DNA of 19,373 bases from Acidobacteriaceae bacterium (GTDB lineage: Bacteria > Acidobacteriota > Terriglobia > Terriglobales > Acidobacteriaceae). The notes under the pieces are model-generated. The model made no database searches and had not been told where the DNA came from. It saw only the letters and a program-made list of their open reading frames with translations. The position numbers and the translations under genes are program-made. Of the stretch, positions 6,960 to 14,942 are shown one piece after another; position 1 is the first letter of the stretch, and each line of letters starts with the position of its first letter. Where the stretch lies: assembly GCA_030838305.1 (NCBI GenBank), contig JAUTWY010000385.1:1-19373 (forward strand), in the 5' to 3' direction.

Positions 6960-7649
6960 TTATCCAATGCTTTTTAGGGGAAGCGCTTGGTTTACCGCGA
7001 ACAGCGCCAACTCCAGCCGAGTCGACACGCCCAATTTGTCGAAAATGTTGCTCAGGTGATGCTTGACCGTGTCCTCGCTGATTTTGAAGTATTCCGCAAT
7101 CTCTTTATTCGAGTATCCCGCCACCACGGCAGCAACAATTTCCAACTCGCGCGGGGTCAAGCCAAATTTCTTCTGCCGCGCTTCGTCGCTCGACGACTGA
7201 ACCAGAGTGCGCAAGTACTGCACCAGGTTGGAAACGCTTTCCCGTCCCACCCAGTATTCGCCCGACATCACGGTTTGGATGGCTTTCAAGAGCAGTTGCG
7301 TGGCGGAGTCTTTTAAAACCACGCCGCGCGCGCCCAACTGCAGCGCCTCAACAATCTGACTTTTCTCCGCGGCCGCGGTCAGCAGGATGACACGTACGGG
7401 GCTCGAATTCGCCCCGGTGCTCAAATCCCGCAATGCTTCCAGTCCCGGATGTTTGGGCATTGCCAAATCCAGCAAGAGAATATCGGGCTTGAGTTGCCGC
7501 GCCAGTTTTACCGCTTCGGCGCCATCGGAGGCCTCTCCCAACACCTTCAAATTTGGCTCCGCTTCTAAAAGCCGTCGCAACCCATCCCGGAAAATAGGAT
7601 GGTCGTCAGCGATCACAATCCGAACTGGGGGTGACTTCTTAAAGTTCAT
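6960..7649 (-). CDS. NarL/FixJ-family response regulator
   Basis: A 229-residue two-domain transcription regulator. The receiver (residues ~8-125) has the acidic pair Asp15-Asp16, phospho-acceptor Asp61 (LLLDLAMP), Thr91 and Lys113 (VVLKD). The LuxR-type DNA-binding domain (~162-222) reads LTPRELEIVAAVVAGYSNKE, then ISEDTVKHHLSNIFDKLGV, the classic recognition helix. The ATG at 7649 is preferred because GGAGA lies about nine bases upstream and it overlaps the 3' end of the kinase gene by 11 bases, a sign of translational coupling; the frame continues to a TTG at 7673 but with no reason to use it. It should be phosphorylated by the kinase encoded immediately upstream. Its targets are unknown; the pilin gene next downstream in the same direction is one candidate. 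Confidence 0.94.
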   Translation of the reverse strand: MNFKKSPPVRIVIADDHPIFRDGLRRLLEAEPNLKVLGEASDGAEAVKLARQLKPDILLLDLAMPKHPGLEALRDLSTGANSSPVRVILLTAAAEKSQIVEALQLGARGVVLKDSATQLLLKAIQTVMSGEYWVGRESVSNLVQYLRTLVQSSSDEARQKKFGLTPRELEIVAAVVAGYSNKEIAEYFKISEDTVKHHLSNIFDKLGVSTRLELALFAVNQALPLKSIG

Positions 7650-9495
7650 CGGAACTGTCTCCATCCCTCGCAACCTTAATCTCCAGGCGCGTGCCTACAC
7701 CGGGGTTCGATTCTACAGTGAGTGCGCCTTCAATTAAACGGACGCGCTCCTTAATGATTGCCGGGCCCTTGCCCATTTGGTCCAGTTCATCCTGGGTATG
7801 CCGGCCGGAAAAAGGAAAGCCTTTGCCATCATCCTCCAGGGTCAGGCACCACTCACCGGCACTCGAACTCAGGCGAACCAGCGCGTGGCGCGCTTTACTA
7901 TGCTTGCGCACGTTAACCAGCCCCTCCTGCACAATTCGCAAGAATTCCCTGCAAATCTTATCCGGCATTTCCAGCTTCTCAGCGTCGGTCACGAAACGGG
8001 CGGAGATTCCGGTCTCGCGCTCAAATCGTTCCACTGCGTCGCGCACTACGCTGAGGAATCTTCGAGCGTCTACGTCGATCGACTTCATCTGTTGCATCAA
8101 TTCGCGGAGCTTCAAAACCTCCTCGCGCAGCAGGCCTTGGATGCGGCCCAGTTCGGGACCAACCTCTTTCGGAGATGATTCCGCCTGCCGGCGAAGCACA
8201 TCCACCTGCATTTCCACGGCAATGAGCGACTGTACTGCGCCATCATGCAACTCTCTAGCAACCCGCGTTCTTTCCGCCGCTCCAGCTCTTCGCCTGAGCC
8301 GGTGCAGCAGGTACACGTTATAGATTGCCGGCCCCACCTGGCGGAACAAATTGAGCAAAAAGCGGAGCTCTTCCTGGATGTCCCCTTGCCACGAAGGTTC
8401 GAATACGAAGACTCGCCCCCGCCAATCACTTCCAAAGACAAACGAAATCGCGATCAGGGAGCGGAAGGGTTGCCGCTCCTCAAGGCGAGCCAGCGCATCA
8501 GTGGGAGTCGAAGGCACCTGGTTGCCCTCACGGTCCAATGCGATCAACGACCACCGATTTTTCTCATGGGCCGCATAACACACCTCGCCTGGGAAATCCT
8601 CCAAATAAATCTTTGCGTCGCGCGGCCCAGAATTGAGCCAGGTAAAATCACCGAACGATCCATTCTGGTTACGTAACTCGCCGAGGAAGGTTCTGCGGCT
8701 GTGAATTTCCTGTGAGGCGACCAGCAGTCGTCCTGCCGCGTACATGCTGGCAATCTGGCGGCAGCTTTGCTGCAGCGTCCCGGTCAGCCCGGCTTCCACC
8801 CGCACCGTGGCCAACATGCTGGTCACCACAGCTTTCTCCGCCCGCAACCGCTTTTGCTGCTCCGAAAGATAGCCCAGCAGCAAGCCCATAACAAGCAGGT
8901 AAACCGAAAGCATAAACAGGCGTTTCGGCTCGAACTCGGTCACGTTGATCTGGAGACCTGCCAACACATGCCAAGGCAGCCTGCCTCCCTGCTTTGCCCA
9001 GACATGCAAAAGAAAAAAACTCTCCACCCATAGCAGCACCACTTCCGCTGCAGCCGTGCTCAGGGTCTCCCAAACCCCCCAGCGGTATGCTGCCGCGGTC
9101 AGCACGAAAACAAAGAAGAGGAAGAACGGACTTCTGGGGCCTTCCGCGAATACCGAGATGAAGGCCGGCCATACAATGTCGGCGGCGTGTACCAGTACGC
9201 GAAACGAAGAGGTCGATGCCGCCCGCCGCCGCAGCAGCATCAGCACCAGAATGCTGTTTCCCATGTAGAAACCCAGCAATCCATAGGCGGCTGGGGAATG
9301 ACCCAGCTCAGTCGGATCCATCCGGACAGCGACTAAAGCCGAAACTGCCAGAAACACGCGCGCCGTCGCCAGCCAGCGCTCGATGCGGCGAATCTCACTG
9401 GGATCGGGTGGGGCCTGCGGCCTTCCGAAAAAATGATGTTTGGTAGCTTGCAAATTCAAATCACTTCCGGCTTTTACGGGATTATCTGAGGACAC
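7639..9495 (-). CDS. Membrane sensor histidine kinase, NarL-partner (HisKA_3) type
   Basis: A 618-residue kinase. Residues ~40-210 contain about six hydrophobic segments, the last ending at MLSVYLLVMGLLLGYL before a coiled, charged linker. Residues ~225-385 form a cytosolic sensing region that looks GAF-like in length and layout but without a motif I can name. The HisKA_3 dimerisation domain has ERTRVARELHDGAVQSL with phospho-acceptor His417. The ATPase domain shows the N-box (FLRIVQEGLVNVRKHSKA), G1 LEDDGKGF and a late glycine box GKGPAIIKERVRLIEG. The GTG at 9495 has GAGG seven bases upstream. It overlaps its response regulator by 11 bases. The signal is unknown. The gene is divergent from another kinase at 9673, with 177 bases between them. 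Confidence 0.93.
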   Translation of the reverse strand: MSSDNPVKAGSDLNLQATKHHFFGRPQAPPDPSEIRRIERWLATARVFLAVSALVAVRMDPTELGHSPAAYGLLGFYMGNSILVLMLLRRRAASTSSFRVLVHAADIVWPAFISVFAEGPRSPFFLFFVFVLTAAAYRWGVWETLSTAAAEVVLLWVESFFLLHVWAKQGGRLPWHVLAGLQINVTEFEPKRLFMLSVYLLVMGLLLGYLSEQQKRLRAEKAVVTSMLATVRVEAGLTGTLQQSCRQIASMYAAGRLLVASQEIHSRRTFLGELRNQNGSFGDFTWLNSGPRDAKIYLEDFPGEVCYAAHEKNRWSLIALDREGNQVPSTPTDALARLEERQPFRSLIAISFVFGSDWRGRVFVFEPSWQGDIQEELRFLLNLFRQVGPAIYNVYLLHRLRRRAGAAERTRVARELHDGAVQSLIAVEMQVDVLRRQAESSPKEVGPELGRIQGLLREEVLKLRELMQQMKSIDVDARRFLSVVRDAVERFERETGISARFVTDAEKLEMPDKICREFLRIVQEGLVNVRKHSKARHALVRLSSSAGEWCLTLEDDGKGFPFSGRHTQDELDQMGKGPAIIKERVRLIEGALTVESNPGVGTRLEIKVARDGDSSDEL

Positions 9496-9672
9496 GAACG
9501 CCTCGCATACTATTGATTGGAAAGGCTAGGAGCAAGCAAAACTTTGTACTCGTCTTCTTCGGCTATCGAATTCCGTTTTCTGCGTGTTTTCAATCTTGCC
9601 CCCTGGCGGATTACTTCCGTAACCACTAGCTTTCCTAAGCGCAGTCTAAAATGACCTGCAGGGATTGTATTC
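9496..9672. other. Divergent control region between two kinase genes
   Basis: The 177-base spacer is clearly richer in A/T than the flanking genes and must hold promoters for both kinase genes. A TAAAAT at 9647-9652 would suit a -10 box for the rightward gene, but the matching -35 position (CACTAG) is poor. No clear operator palindrome is visible. Confidence 0.4.
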
Positions 9673-11442
9673 TTGCGCGCCTTTTCCAAATTTTGGACGG
9701 CAGCGGTCGCAGCCTGTCTGGCGACTCTTCTTCTGGCTGCGCTTTTTCTGCCCAATTCCTTTCACCTCACCGCTCTCAGCGATGTGATCCAGTCTGTTCT
9801 GCTGTTTTCCGGAGCCATGTCGCTCATTCCTCACGTGGTCCGATCACGAGGGCGCTTGCGGCTGTTCTGGACGCTCATAACAACCGGCATCACCTTCTGG
9901 TTCACTTATCAGCTGTATTGGACTTATTACGAAGTCTGGCTGCGTACCGATGTGCCGGATCTTTGCGCCGCCGACATGATTCTCTTCTTACATATCGTGC
10001 CGTTAATGGCGGCTTTGGCGCTCCGTCCTCATGCCCCCCAGGACGAATACGCTCCACGATTGCGCCGCCTCGATTTTGCTTTGATGATGACTTGGTGGGC
10101 ATATCTCTACATTCTCATCGTGATCCCCTGGCAATACGTAGTCGTCGATATAAAGGCGTACAACAATAACCTGAACTCGTTGTATCTCATCGAGAAGTTG
10201 GCTTTCCTGGGTACGTTGTTCATGGCTTGGGTGGGCAGCAAGGGAGGCTGGAAAATATTTTATGCCAGCCTGTTCGGCTCCAGCCTAACCTACGCGGCCG
10301 GCTCTTACTTTGCCAATTGGGCCCTTAACCGGCATTCCTACTACAGTGGAAGTTTCTACGACATTCCATTGGCGGTTTCGATGGCCTGGATTAGCGTAAT
10401 CGGTCTTTGGACGGGGGTGCGCGAACCGCAAGCGGGTGTGCGCACCACGTCCACAGCGCACGGCGTGTGGTTGGCTCGCCTGGGCATGATCGCCGCCTTT
10501 TCACTTCCTCTTTTTGCCGCCTGGGCTCTTCTGGACGGTACTATCCCCCCGCGCATACGTTCGTTTCGCCTTGTTCTGACTTTAGCGGCCGCACTTCTAA
10601 TGGGCGTCATGGTCTTCGTGCGCCAACGCCTGCTCGACGCAGAATTACTTCGCCTGCTCACCCACTCGCGAGAATCGTTTGCGAACTTGAAACGTTTGCA
10701 GATGCAAATTACGGAGGCGGAAAAGCTGGCCTCGATTGGGCACCTGGTGGGAGGAGCCGCGCATGAACTGAACAATCCCATCACCGCCATGCTGGGTTAT
10801 TCCGACCTTTTGTCGAGCACTTCGCTCACTCCGGAACAGAGCGAACTGGCGGGAAAAATTGGGCAGCATATCCGCCGTACCAGCTCTCTGGTCGCCAGTC
10901 TGCTGGGTTTCGCCAAACAGGGCCCGGCGGCGATGGCGCCCGTGGATCTCAACACGGTGCTGCGGACCGCAGTCAAGGTTTCCCAGCCCCAGTGGCAAGC
11001 CCTCCACATCGAAGTCCGTACTGAATTTCCCCAGGAGTTGCTGCTCGTCCGGGGAGATTCCAATCAGTTGCTCCAGGTCTATGTGCAGATCATCAACGAC
11101 GCGCTGCACGAGTTCGATCAGCAAAGTACTCGAACCCTTATTGTGGCATCGGAACACAAGGATGGCATGGCGATCGTTCACATCTCTGACACGGATCTAG
11201 CAGACAGTAACGTCGAATATGTCGAATACAGTGAGCAGACGGCTGAATCTCCGGAAACCCTCTCGGGATTGGGACTGAATGCGTGTCAGGCCATCCTGCG
11301 GCAACATCGCGGGAAACTTCTTTGGCGGCAAGACCGTAATAAAGGAACCAGCATCCGCGTTGAGATCCCAGTCATCGCTCCGCCCGAAAAGCCGGCTGCA
11401 TCTGGGGTTCCGGTGATGTGGCAACCTCAACCGTTCGCTTAA
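9673..11442 (+). CDS. Multi-pass membrane histidine kinase with degenerate ATP-lid motifs
   Basis: A 589-residue protein: nine or ten hydrophobic segments (~8-320), a helical linker, a HisKA domain (ASIGHLVGGAAHELNNPITA, phospho-acceptor His364) and an HATPase_c domain (~430-568). The N-box is recognisable (QVYVQIINDALHEF, Asn475) and the G2 box is good (SGLGLNACQAILRQHRGKL), but the G1 box reads HISDTDLADSN instead of the usual DNGxGI, so the first lid glycines are missing. The TTG at 9673 is used because an AGGGA lies nine bases upstream and the first membrane segment starts directly after it; the first in-frame ATG (9817) would remove that segment. No response regulator adjoins it. The 3' end overlaps rlmN by 71 bases, tail to tail. 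Confidence 0.87.
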   Translation: MRAFSKFWTAAVAACLATLLLAALFLPNSFHLTALSDVIQSVLLFSGAMSLIPHVVRSRGRLRLFWTLITTGITFWFTYQLYWTYYEVWLRTDVPDLCAADMILFLHIVPLMAALALRPHAPQDEYAPRLRRLDFALMMTWWAYLYILIVIPWQYVVVDIKAYNNNLNSLYLIEKLAFLGTLFMAWVGSKGGWKIFYASLFGSSLTYAAGSYFANWALNRHSYYSGSFYDIPLAVSMAWISVIGLWTGVREPQAGVRTTSTAHGVWLARLGMIAAFSLPLFAAWALLDGTIPPRIRSFRLVLTLAAALLMGVMVFVRQRLLDAELLRLLTHSRESFANLKRLQMQITEAEKLASIGHLVGGAAHELNNPITAMLGYSDLLSSTSLTPEQSELAGKIGQHIRRTSSLVASLLGFAKQGPAAMAPVDLNTVLRTAVKVSQPQWQALHIEVRTEFPQELLLVRGDSNQLLQVYVQIINDALHEFDQQSTRTLIVASEHKDGMAIVHISDTDLADSNVEYVEYSEQTAESPETLSGLGLNACQAILRQHRGKLLWRQDRNKGTSIRVEIPVIAPPEKPAASGVPVMWQPQPFA

Positions 11443-12658
11443 GTTGTCCGCAAGCCGCGTAGATATCACGGCCCCGGGGGCGCCTCACAAATGTGGGGAC
11501 TCCCGCTTCCCGCAAAATGTTTTGAAACCCCGTCACGCGCTCCGGACTCGGAGTTTTAAAATCAATTCCCGGCCCAGGATTCAGCGCGATCAAATTCACT
11601 TTGCAGCGCATGCCACGCAGTAATTCAGCTACCTCCCTGGCATGCTCCGGCGCGTCGTTCACATCCCCGAGCAGCACATACTCGAAGGTAATCCACTCCC
11701 GCGTACGCAACGGAAAGTCGCGGGCCGCCGCCATCAGCATTTCCAGATTCCATTTCTTGTTCAGCGGCATCAACCGCGCGCGCAGCGCATCGTTCGATGC
11801 ATTCAACGAAATGGCCAGCTTCGGTCGGATCGCTTCCCCACCAAAGTCCCGGATGCGCGGCACGATTCCCGCGGTCGACACGGTCATGCGCCGCTCGGCG
11901 ATTCCGACGCCTTCCACGAGCAAACGCGACGCTTTGACAAAGTTCTCGTAATTCAGAAAGGGCTCGCCCATCCCCATGAAGACCAGGTTGATGCGATCCT
12001 CTGGAGGCGAAACCTTCTGATCTTTGAGCACCGCACAGACCTGCCCCACAATCTCTCCCGCAGTCAGGTTTCGCTTCACGCCCAGCAGCGCGGTCAGGCA
12101 GAACTGGCAATCCACGGCGCAACCTACCTGGCTGGAAATACAAATCGTAGAACGGCCAGTTGAAGCTCGGTCCGGACTGTGTCGGTCCACACTCCTGATT
12201 TGATTTTGGGTGGCGCAGCGTTTCAACGCTGCGATAGGCTCTCGGTTTTGAGATTGGGCTTTCGCCCCTGAGCTATTTAGGCCGGGAACCTCTGCAAACC
12301 GTTCCGCCGCCTCCGCCGCCTCGCTCCCATCTCCGGCTTCCCCGCCATCTCCCTCCGGCATCCAAACGGTCTCGACACTCTGCCCGTCGGCGAAGCCAAT
12401 CAAATACCGAACCGTCCCATCAACCGATACAAATTTCTTTTCAATCTGCGGTGTCCCCACAGTGACCCCGTCCCGCGCCAACCCATCCCGAAACTGCTGC
12501 GGCAGGGTGGAAATCTCGTCCAACGACTCCACACGCCGGCGATACACCGACTCCATGATTTGCTGGGCGCGGTAGCCCGGCTCACCGGCCTGTGCCACAA
12601 GCGCAACCAGTTCCTCCCGATCCATACCGAGCAACGACAATGGCACAATTCCACCCAT
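11372..12658 (-). CDS. rlmN: RlmN, dual-specificity 23S rRNA/tRNA adenine-C2 methyltransferase, with an internal insertion
   Basis: A radical-SAM enzyme that methylates C2 of A2503 in 23S rRNA and of A37 in some tRNAs. The N-terminal domain has GEPGYRAQQIMESVYRRRV. The 4Fe-4S motif is CAVDCQFC (CxxxCxxC), followed by LVFMGMGEPFLNYENF, MTVSTAGIVPRI, LAISLNASNDALRARLMPLN, FEYVLLGDVND and VNLIALNPGPG. The methyl-carrying Cys near the C-terminus is in YAACGQL. Between VWMPEG and RSTICISSQVGC lie about 66 extra residues (bases ~12154-12352) with no family counterpart, which probably form a surface loop. The ATG at 12658 is chosen; a GTG at 12673 in frame is possible. The C-terminal tail, about 20 residues past the core, overlaps the convergent kinase gene. 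Confidence 0.94.
   Translation of the reverse strand: MGGIVPLSLLGMDREELVALVAQAGEPGYRAQQIMESVYRRRVESLDEISTLPQQFRDGLARDGVTVGTPQIEKKFVSVDGTVRYLIGFADGQSVETVWMPEGDGGEAGDGSEAAEAAERFAEVPGLNSSGAKAQSQNREPIAALKRCATQNQIRSVDRHSPDRASTGRSTICISSQVGCAVDCQFCLTALLGVKRNLTAGEIVGQVCAVLKDQKVSPPEDRINLVFMGMGEPFLNYENFVKASRLLVEGVGIAERRMTVSTAGIVPRIRDFGGEAIRPKLAISLNASNDALRARLMPLNKKWNLEMLMAAARDFPLRTREWITFEYVLLGDVNDAPEHAREVAELLRGMRCKVNLIALNPGPGIDFKTPSPERVTGFQNILREAGVPTFVRRPRGRDIYAACGQLKRTVEVATSPEPQMQPAFRAER
12154..12352. repeat. Palindrome-bearing insertion inside rlmN
   Basis: About 200 bases that encode residues absent from ordinary RlmN. They contain a perfect inverted repeat, CGCAGCGTT-TC-AACGCTGCG (12214-12233), and a tetraloop-type hairpin, GGGC-TTTC-GCCC (12256-12267). 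The second reads GGGCGAAAGCCC on the rlmN strand, identical to a hairpin at 16591-16602. The remainder (about 12300-12352) is a GCC/TCC-rich low-complexity run encoding Ala/Glu/Gly. It looks like a REP-type intergenic element captured in frame; the borders are estimated from where family similarity stops and resumes. Confidence 0.65.
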
Positions 12659-12839
12659 AAGCCAGAAATCCACTTAATCCACGTAACCCGATGATTCTAA
12701 ACCACTAACTCCATTATTGCCATACCCCCGCTCTGCCTTCGCGGATGTGTAAGAATAGTAGAGTACTTCGGGCCGGCTTCCGCATCGAATTTTGAGCGAT
12801 CCGCCTGAGAGATCCGACAAGCAGAGCTCAACAATCATC

Positions 12840-14117
12840 ATGGTAAAAGAAGTTCGCAACATTCGCCGCCAGGTGTTGCCGCATGGCCTCACCGTCATCA
12901 CCGAACAAATGGAGCACATCCGCTCCGCATCCATTGGCATTTGGCTTGAGACTGGTTCTCGCGACGAGACCCCGCAATCGAATGGCATTTCGCACTTCAT
13001 AGAACACATGGTTTTCAAAGGCACCAAGCACCGCACCGCCGAGGAGATCGCGCGCCAGGTCGATTCCATCGGCGGCAACATGGACGCCTTTACCTCTAAA
13101 GAATGTATCTGCTTCAACGTCAAGGTGCTCGACGAAAACGTTCCCGTCGCCCTTGAGATTCTTACCGACCTGGTTCTGCACCCCACATTCACCGCCGAGG
13201 ACATCGCCCGCGAGCGCGGTGTAATCCTCGAAGAGATTAAAATGGACGAAGACAATCCCGACTACCTCGTCCACGAAATCTTCACCCAGAATTTCTGGAA
13301 AGATCATCCGCTCGGGAAGCCCATCTTGGGGACCAAGGAGACGGTGAAGAAATTCGAGCGCGAAGCCGTGCTCGACACCTATTCTCATCGCTTCGCTCCC
13401 GGCAACATCATCGTTGCCGCCGCCGGCCATCTCGACCACGACCACTTCGTCGATCTCGTCGTGAAGCACTTCGAGCACCTGAAGCCCGCGAAGAACGGAT
13501 TCCACTCCGCCGAACCAAAGATTGTGCCTCGCATCGTGTTACGCAACAAGAAAGCGCTCGAGCAAGTGCAGCTCTGCATCGGCGTGCCCGCTTATCCCAT
13601 CGCCCACGAGAAACGCCACGCTGGCTACATCCTCAACACGCTGCTTGGCGGAGGCATGAGTTCGCGTCTGTTCCAAAATATCCGCGAGCGCCAGGGCCTG
13701 GCCTATTCCATCTACAGCGACCTCAACCCCTACCGCGACACCGGATGCATGGCCGTCTACGCCGGCACCTCGCTGGGCTCGGCGGCGAAAGTTGTGCGGT
13801 CGGTGGTCAACGAATTTCGCGACCTGAAAAATCAGCCGGTTCCAGAAGAAGAATTGCGCCGCTCCAAAGATCAGCTCAAAGGCAGCCTGATGCTCTCACT
13901 CGAATCGAGCACTGCGCGCATGTCAAACCTCGCCCGCCAGGAAATGTATTTCGATCATTTCCAGGATCTCGACGAGCTCATCGAAAAGATCGAAGCCGTC
14001 ACCGCCGACGACTTGCAGTCTCTGGCTCAGGAATTCTTCAAAACCGAATCCATCGCCGTGACCGCACTCGGCAACTTGAACGGTTTGAAAATCTCCCGCG
14101 ACCACCTCACCTGCTGA
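12840..14117 (+). CDS. M16-family zinc metallopeptidase (processing-peptidase-like)
   Basis: A 425-residue single-unit M16B peptidase similar to the bacterial YmxG/PqqL-type and mitochondrial processing peptidase beta subunit. It has the inverted zinc motif HFIEH (His52, Glu55, His56) and the distal zinc ligand in RGVILEEIKMDEDNP (Glu132, 76 residues on). The C-terminal half carries the conserved glycine-rich LGGGMSSRLFQNIRERQGLA followed by YSIYS. The ATG at 12840 is chosen since MVKEVRNIRRQVLPHGLTVI matches the usual N-terminal strand; the frame extends back to a TTG at 12792 with no support. No signal peptide is visible, so it is likely cytoplasmic. It has its own active site and the M16 C-terminal lobe, so it may work as a homodimer. 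The next gene follows after 43 bases. Confidence 0.93.
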   Translation: MVKEVRNIRRQVLPHGLTVITEQMEHIRSASIGIWLETGSRDETPQSNGISHFIEHMVFKGTKHRTAEEIARQVDSIGGNMDAFTSKECICFNVKVLDENVPVALEILTDLVLHPTFTAEDIARERGVILEEIKMDEDNPDYLVHEIFTQNFWKDHPLGKPILGTKETVKKFEREAVLDTYSHRFAPGNIIVAAAGHLDHDHFVDLVVKHFEHLKPAKNGFHSAEPKIVPRIVLRNKKALEQVQLCIGVPAYPIAHEKRHAGYILNTLLGGGMSSRLFQNIRERQGLAYSIYSDLNPYRDTGCMAVYAGTSLGSAAKVVRSVVNEFRDLKNQPVPEEELRRSKDQLKGSLMLSLESSTARMSNLARQEMYFDHFQDLDELIEKIEAVTADDLQSLAQEFFKTESIAVTALGNLNGLKISRDHLTC

Positions 14118-14150
14118 AACATCCAAGTTGATCTGGGGCGTTCCTTTTTC

Positions 14151-14155
14151 GGGAG
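14151..14155 (+). promoter_or_regulatory. Shine-Dalgarno of the isochorismatase-like gene
   Basis: GGGAG five bases before the ATG at 14161. It fixes this start over the in-frame TTG at 14128. Confidence 0.75.
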
Positions 14156-14160
14156 CATTA

Positions 14161-14757
14161 ATGCCTACCCAACTCTCATTTGATCGCGCGCACTCGGCTT
14201 TACTCTGCATGGACTACCAGACGGGAATTGTATCCACCTACGTTAAGGATCAAGACCTGCTGCTCCGTGCCGCCATCGTTCTGAAACAGGCCCGCAGTGC
14301 TGGCATGCCCATCATCCACGTGCAAGTCGGCTTTCGACCAAAGTTTCCCGAGATCAGCCCCCGCAACGCCGCGTTCACTGCAATTAGGCACTCTCCCCAA
14401 TACCAGCAGATGGTTGCAGGTCCCGCCAGTGTAATTCACTCATCAGTCGCTCCTGTGGAGGACGATATTACCGTCACCAAGCATCGCGTGGGCGCGTTCA
14501 CCGGCACCGACCTTGATATGATCCTGCGCGCCAAAGATATCGACACGCTGATTCTGTTCGGCATCGCGACCAGCGGCGTGGTCCTTTCCACCGTGCGCCA
14601 CGCCGCCGACGCAGATTACCGGCTCATCGTAGTGAAAGACTGCTGTGCCGATCAGGACCCCGAAGTCCACGCCTGCCTGATCGATAAGGTTTTTCCCGGC
14701 CAGGCCACCGTCGTTTCCGCCAGCGAACTCCTCCATGCGTTGAAATCACCGCGGTGA
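14161..14757 (+). CDS. Isochorismatase-like hydrolase-fold protein lacking the catalytic Cys
   Basis: A 198-residue single-domain member of the isochorismatase/cysteine hydrolase superfamily. The first-strand Asp is present (ALLCMDYQTG, Asp18), as is the catalytic Lys (ITVTKHRVGAF, Lys107). The nucleophile loop, commonly of the form GVATNVCVEST, reads GIATSGVVLSTV, placing Val140 where the Cys belongs. The following strand VVKDCCADQDPEVH is typical of the fold and holds two cysteines at the wrong position. The length is normal. It starts 43 bases after the protease gene and is probably co-transcribed. It could be a non-cysteine hydrolase (isochorismatases proper also lack the Cys) or a non-catalytic binder; the substrate is unknown. 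Confidence 0.88.
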   Translation: MPTQLSFDRAHSALLCMDYQTGIVSTYVKDQDLLLRAAIVLKQARSAGMPIIHVQVGFRPKFPEISPRNAAFTAIRHSPQYQQMVAGPASVIHSSVAPVEDDITVTKHRVGAFTGTDLDMILRAKDIDTLILFGIATSGVVLSTVRHAADADYRLIVVKDCCADQDPEVHACLIDKVFPGQATVVSASELLHALKSPR

Positions 14758-14778
14758 GAGATCTTGCTTTGAAAGGGC

Positions 14779-14833
14779 GCGGCTTCAGCCGCACCGTCAA
14801 AGCGTCGCAAAGCTATAGCGGCTTTTAGCCGCT
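14779..14833. repeat. Paired intergenic hairpins (REP-like)
   Basis: Two perfect stems lie close together: GCGGCT-TC-AGCCGC (14779-14792) and AGCGGCT-TTT-AGCCGCT (14817-14833), 24 bases apart. They follow the isochorismatase-like gene and could slow transcription, but no T-run follows. The GGCTxxxAGCC core resembles the hairpin at 16621-16644. Confidence 0.6.
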
Positions 14834-14927
14834 GTGGCGCTCGTTTCTTGTAACTTCTTCCCTCGCGGCACATCCCATCTTTGCCCGGAGGCGCAGCCTG
14901 CCGGACACCCAAATCTAGATCTGCTCC

Positions 14928-14933
14928 AAGGAG
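14928..14933 (+). promoter_or_regulatory. Shine-Dalgarno of the MxKDx gene
   Basis: AAGGAG nine bases before the ATG at 14943. It confirms that this repetitive frame is translated in this direction. Confidence 0.8.
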
Positions 14934-14942
14934 AAAACTATT

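Noticed and set aside
9510..9755. An 81-codon minus-strand frame ending 14 bases before the kinase GTG, encoding a basic peptide
   Set aside because: Its first part is antisense to the divergent kinase gene, uses many AGA codons unlike the other genes, and matches no family I know. The downstream half looks a little more protein-like, so expression data could revive it.
12828..13505. A long minus-strand frame opposite the M16 peptidase
   Set aside because: It is a shadow of the peptidase codons with no family motif; the plus strand holds HFIEH and the distal zinc ligand.
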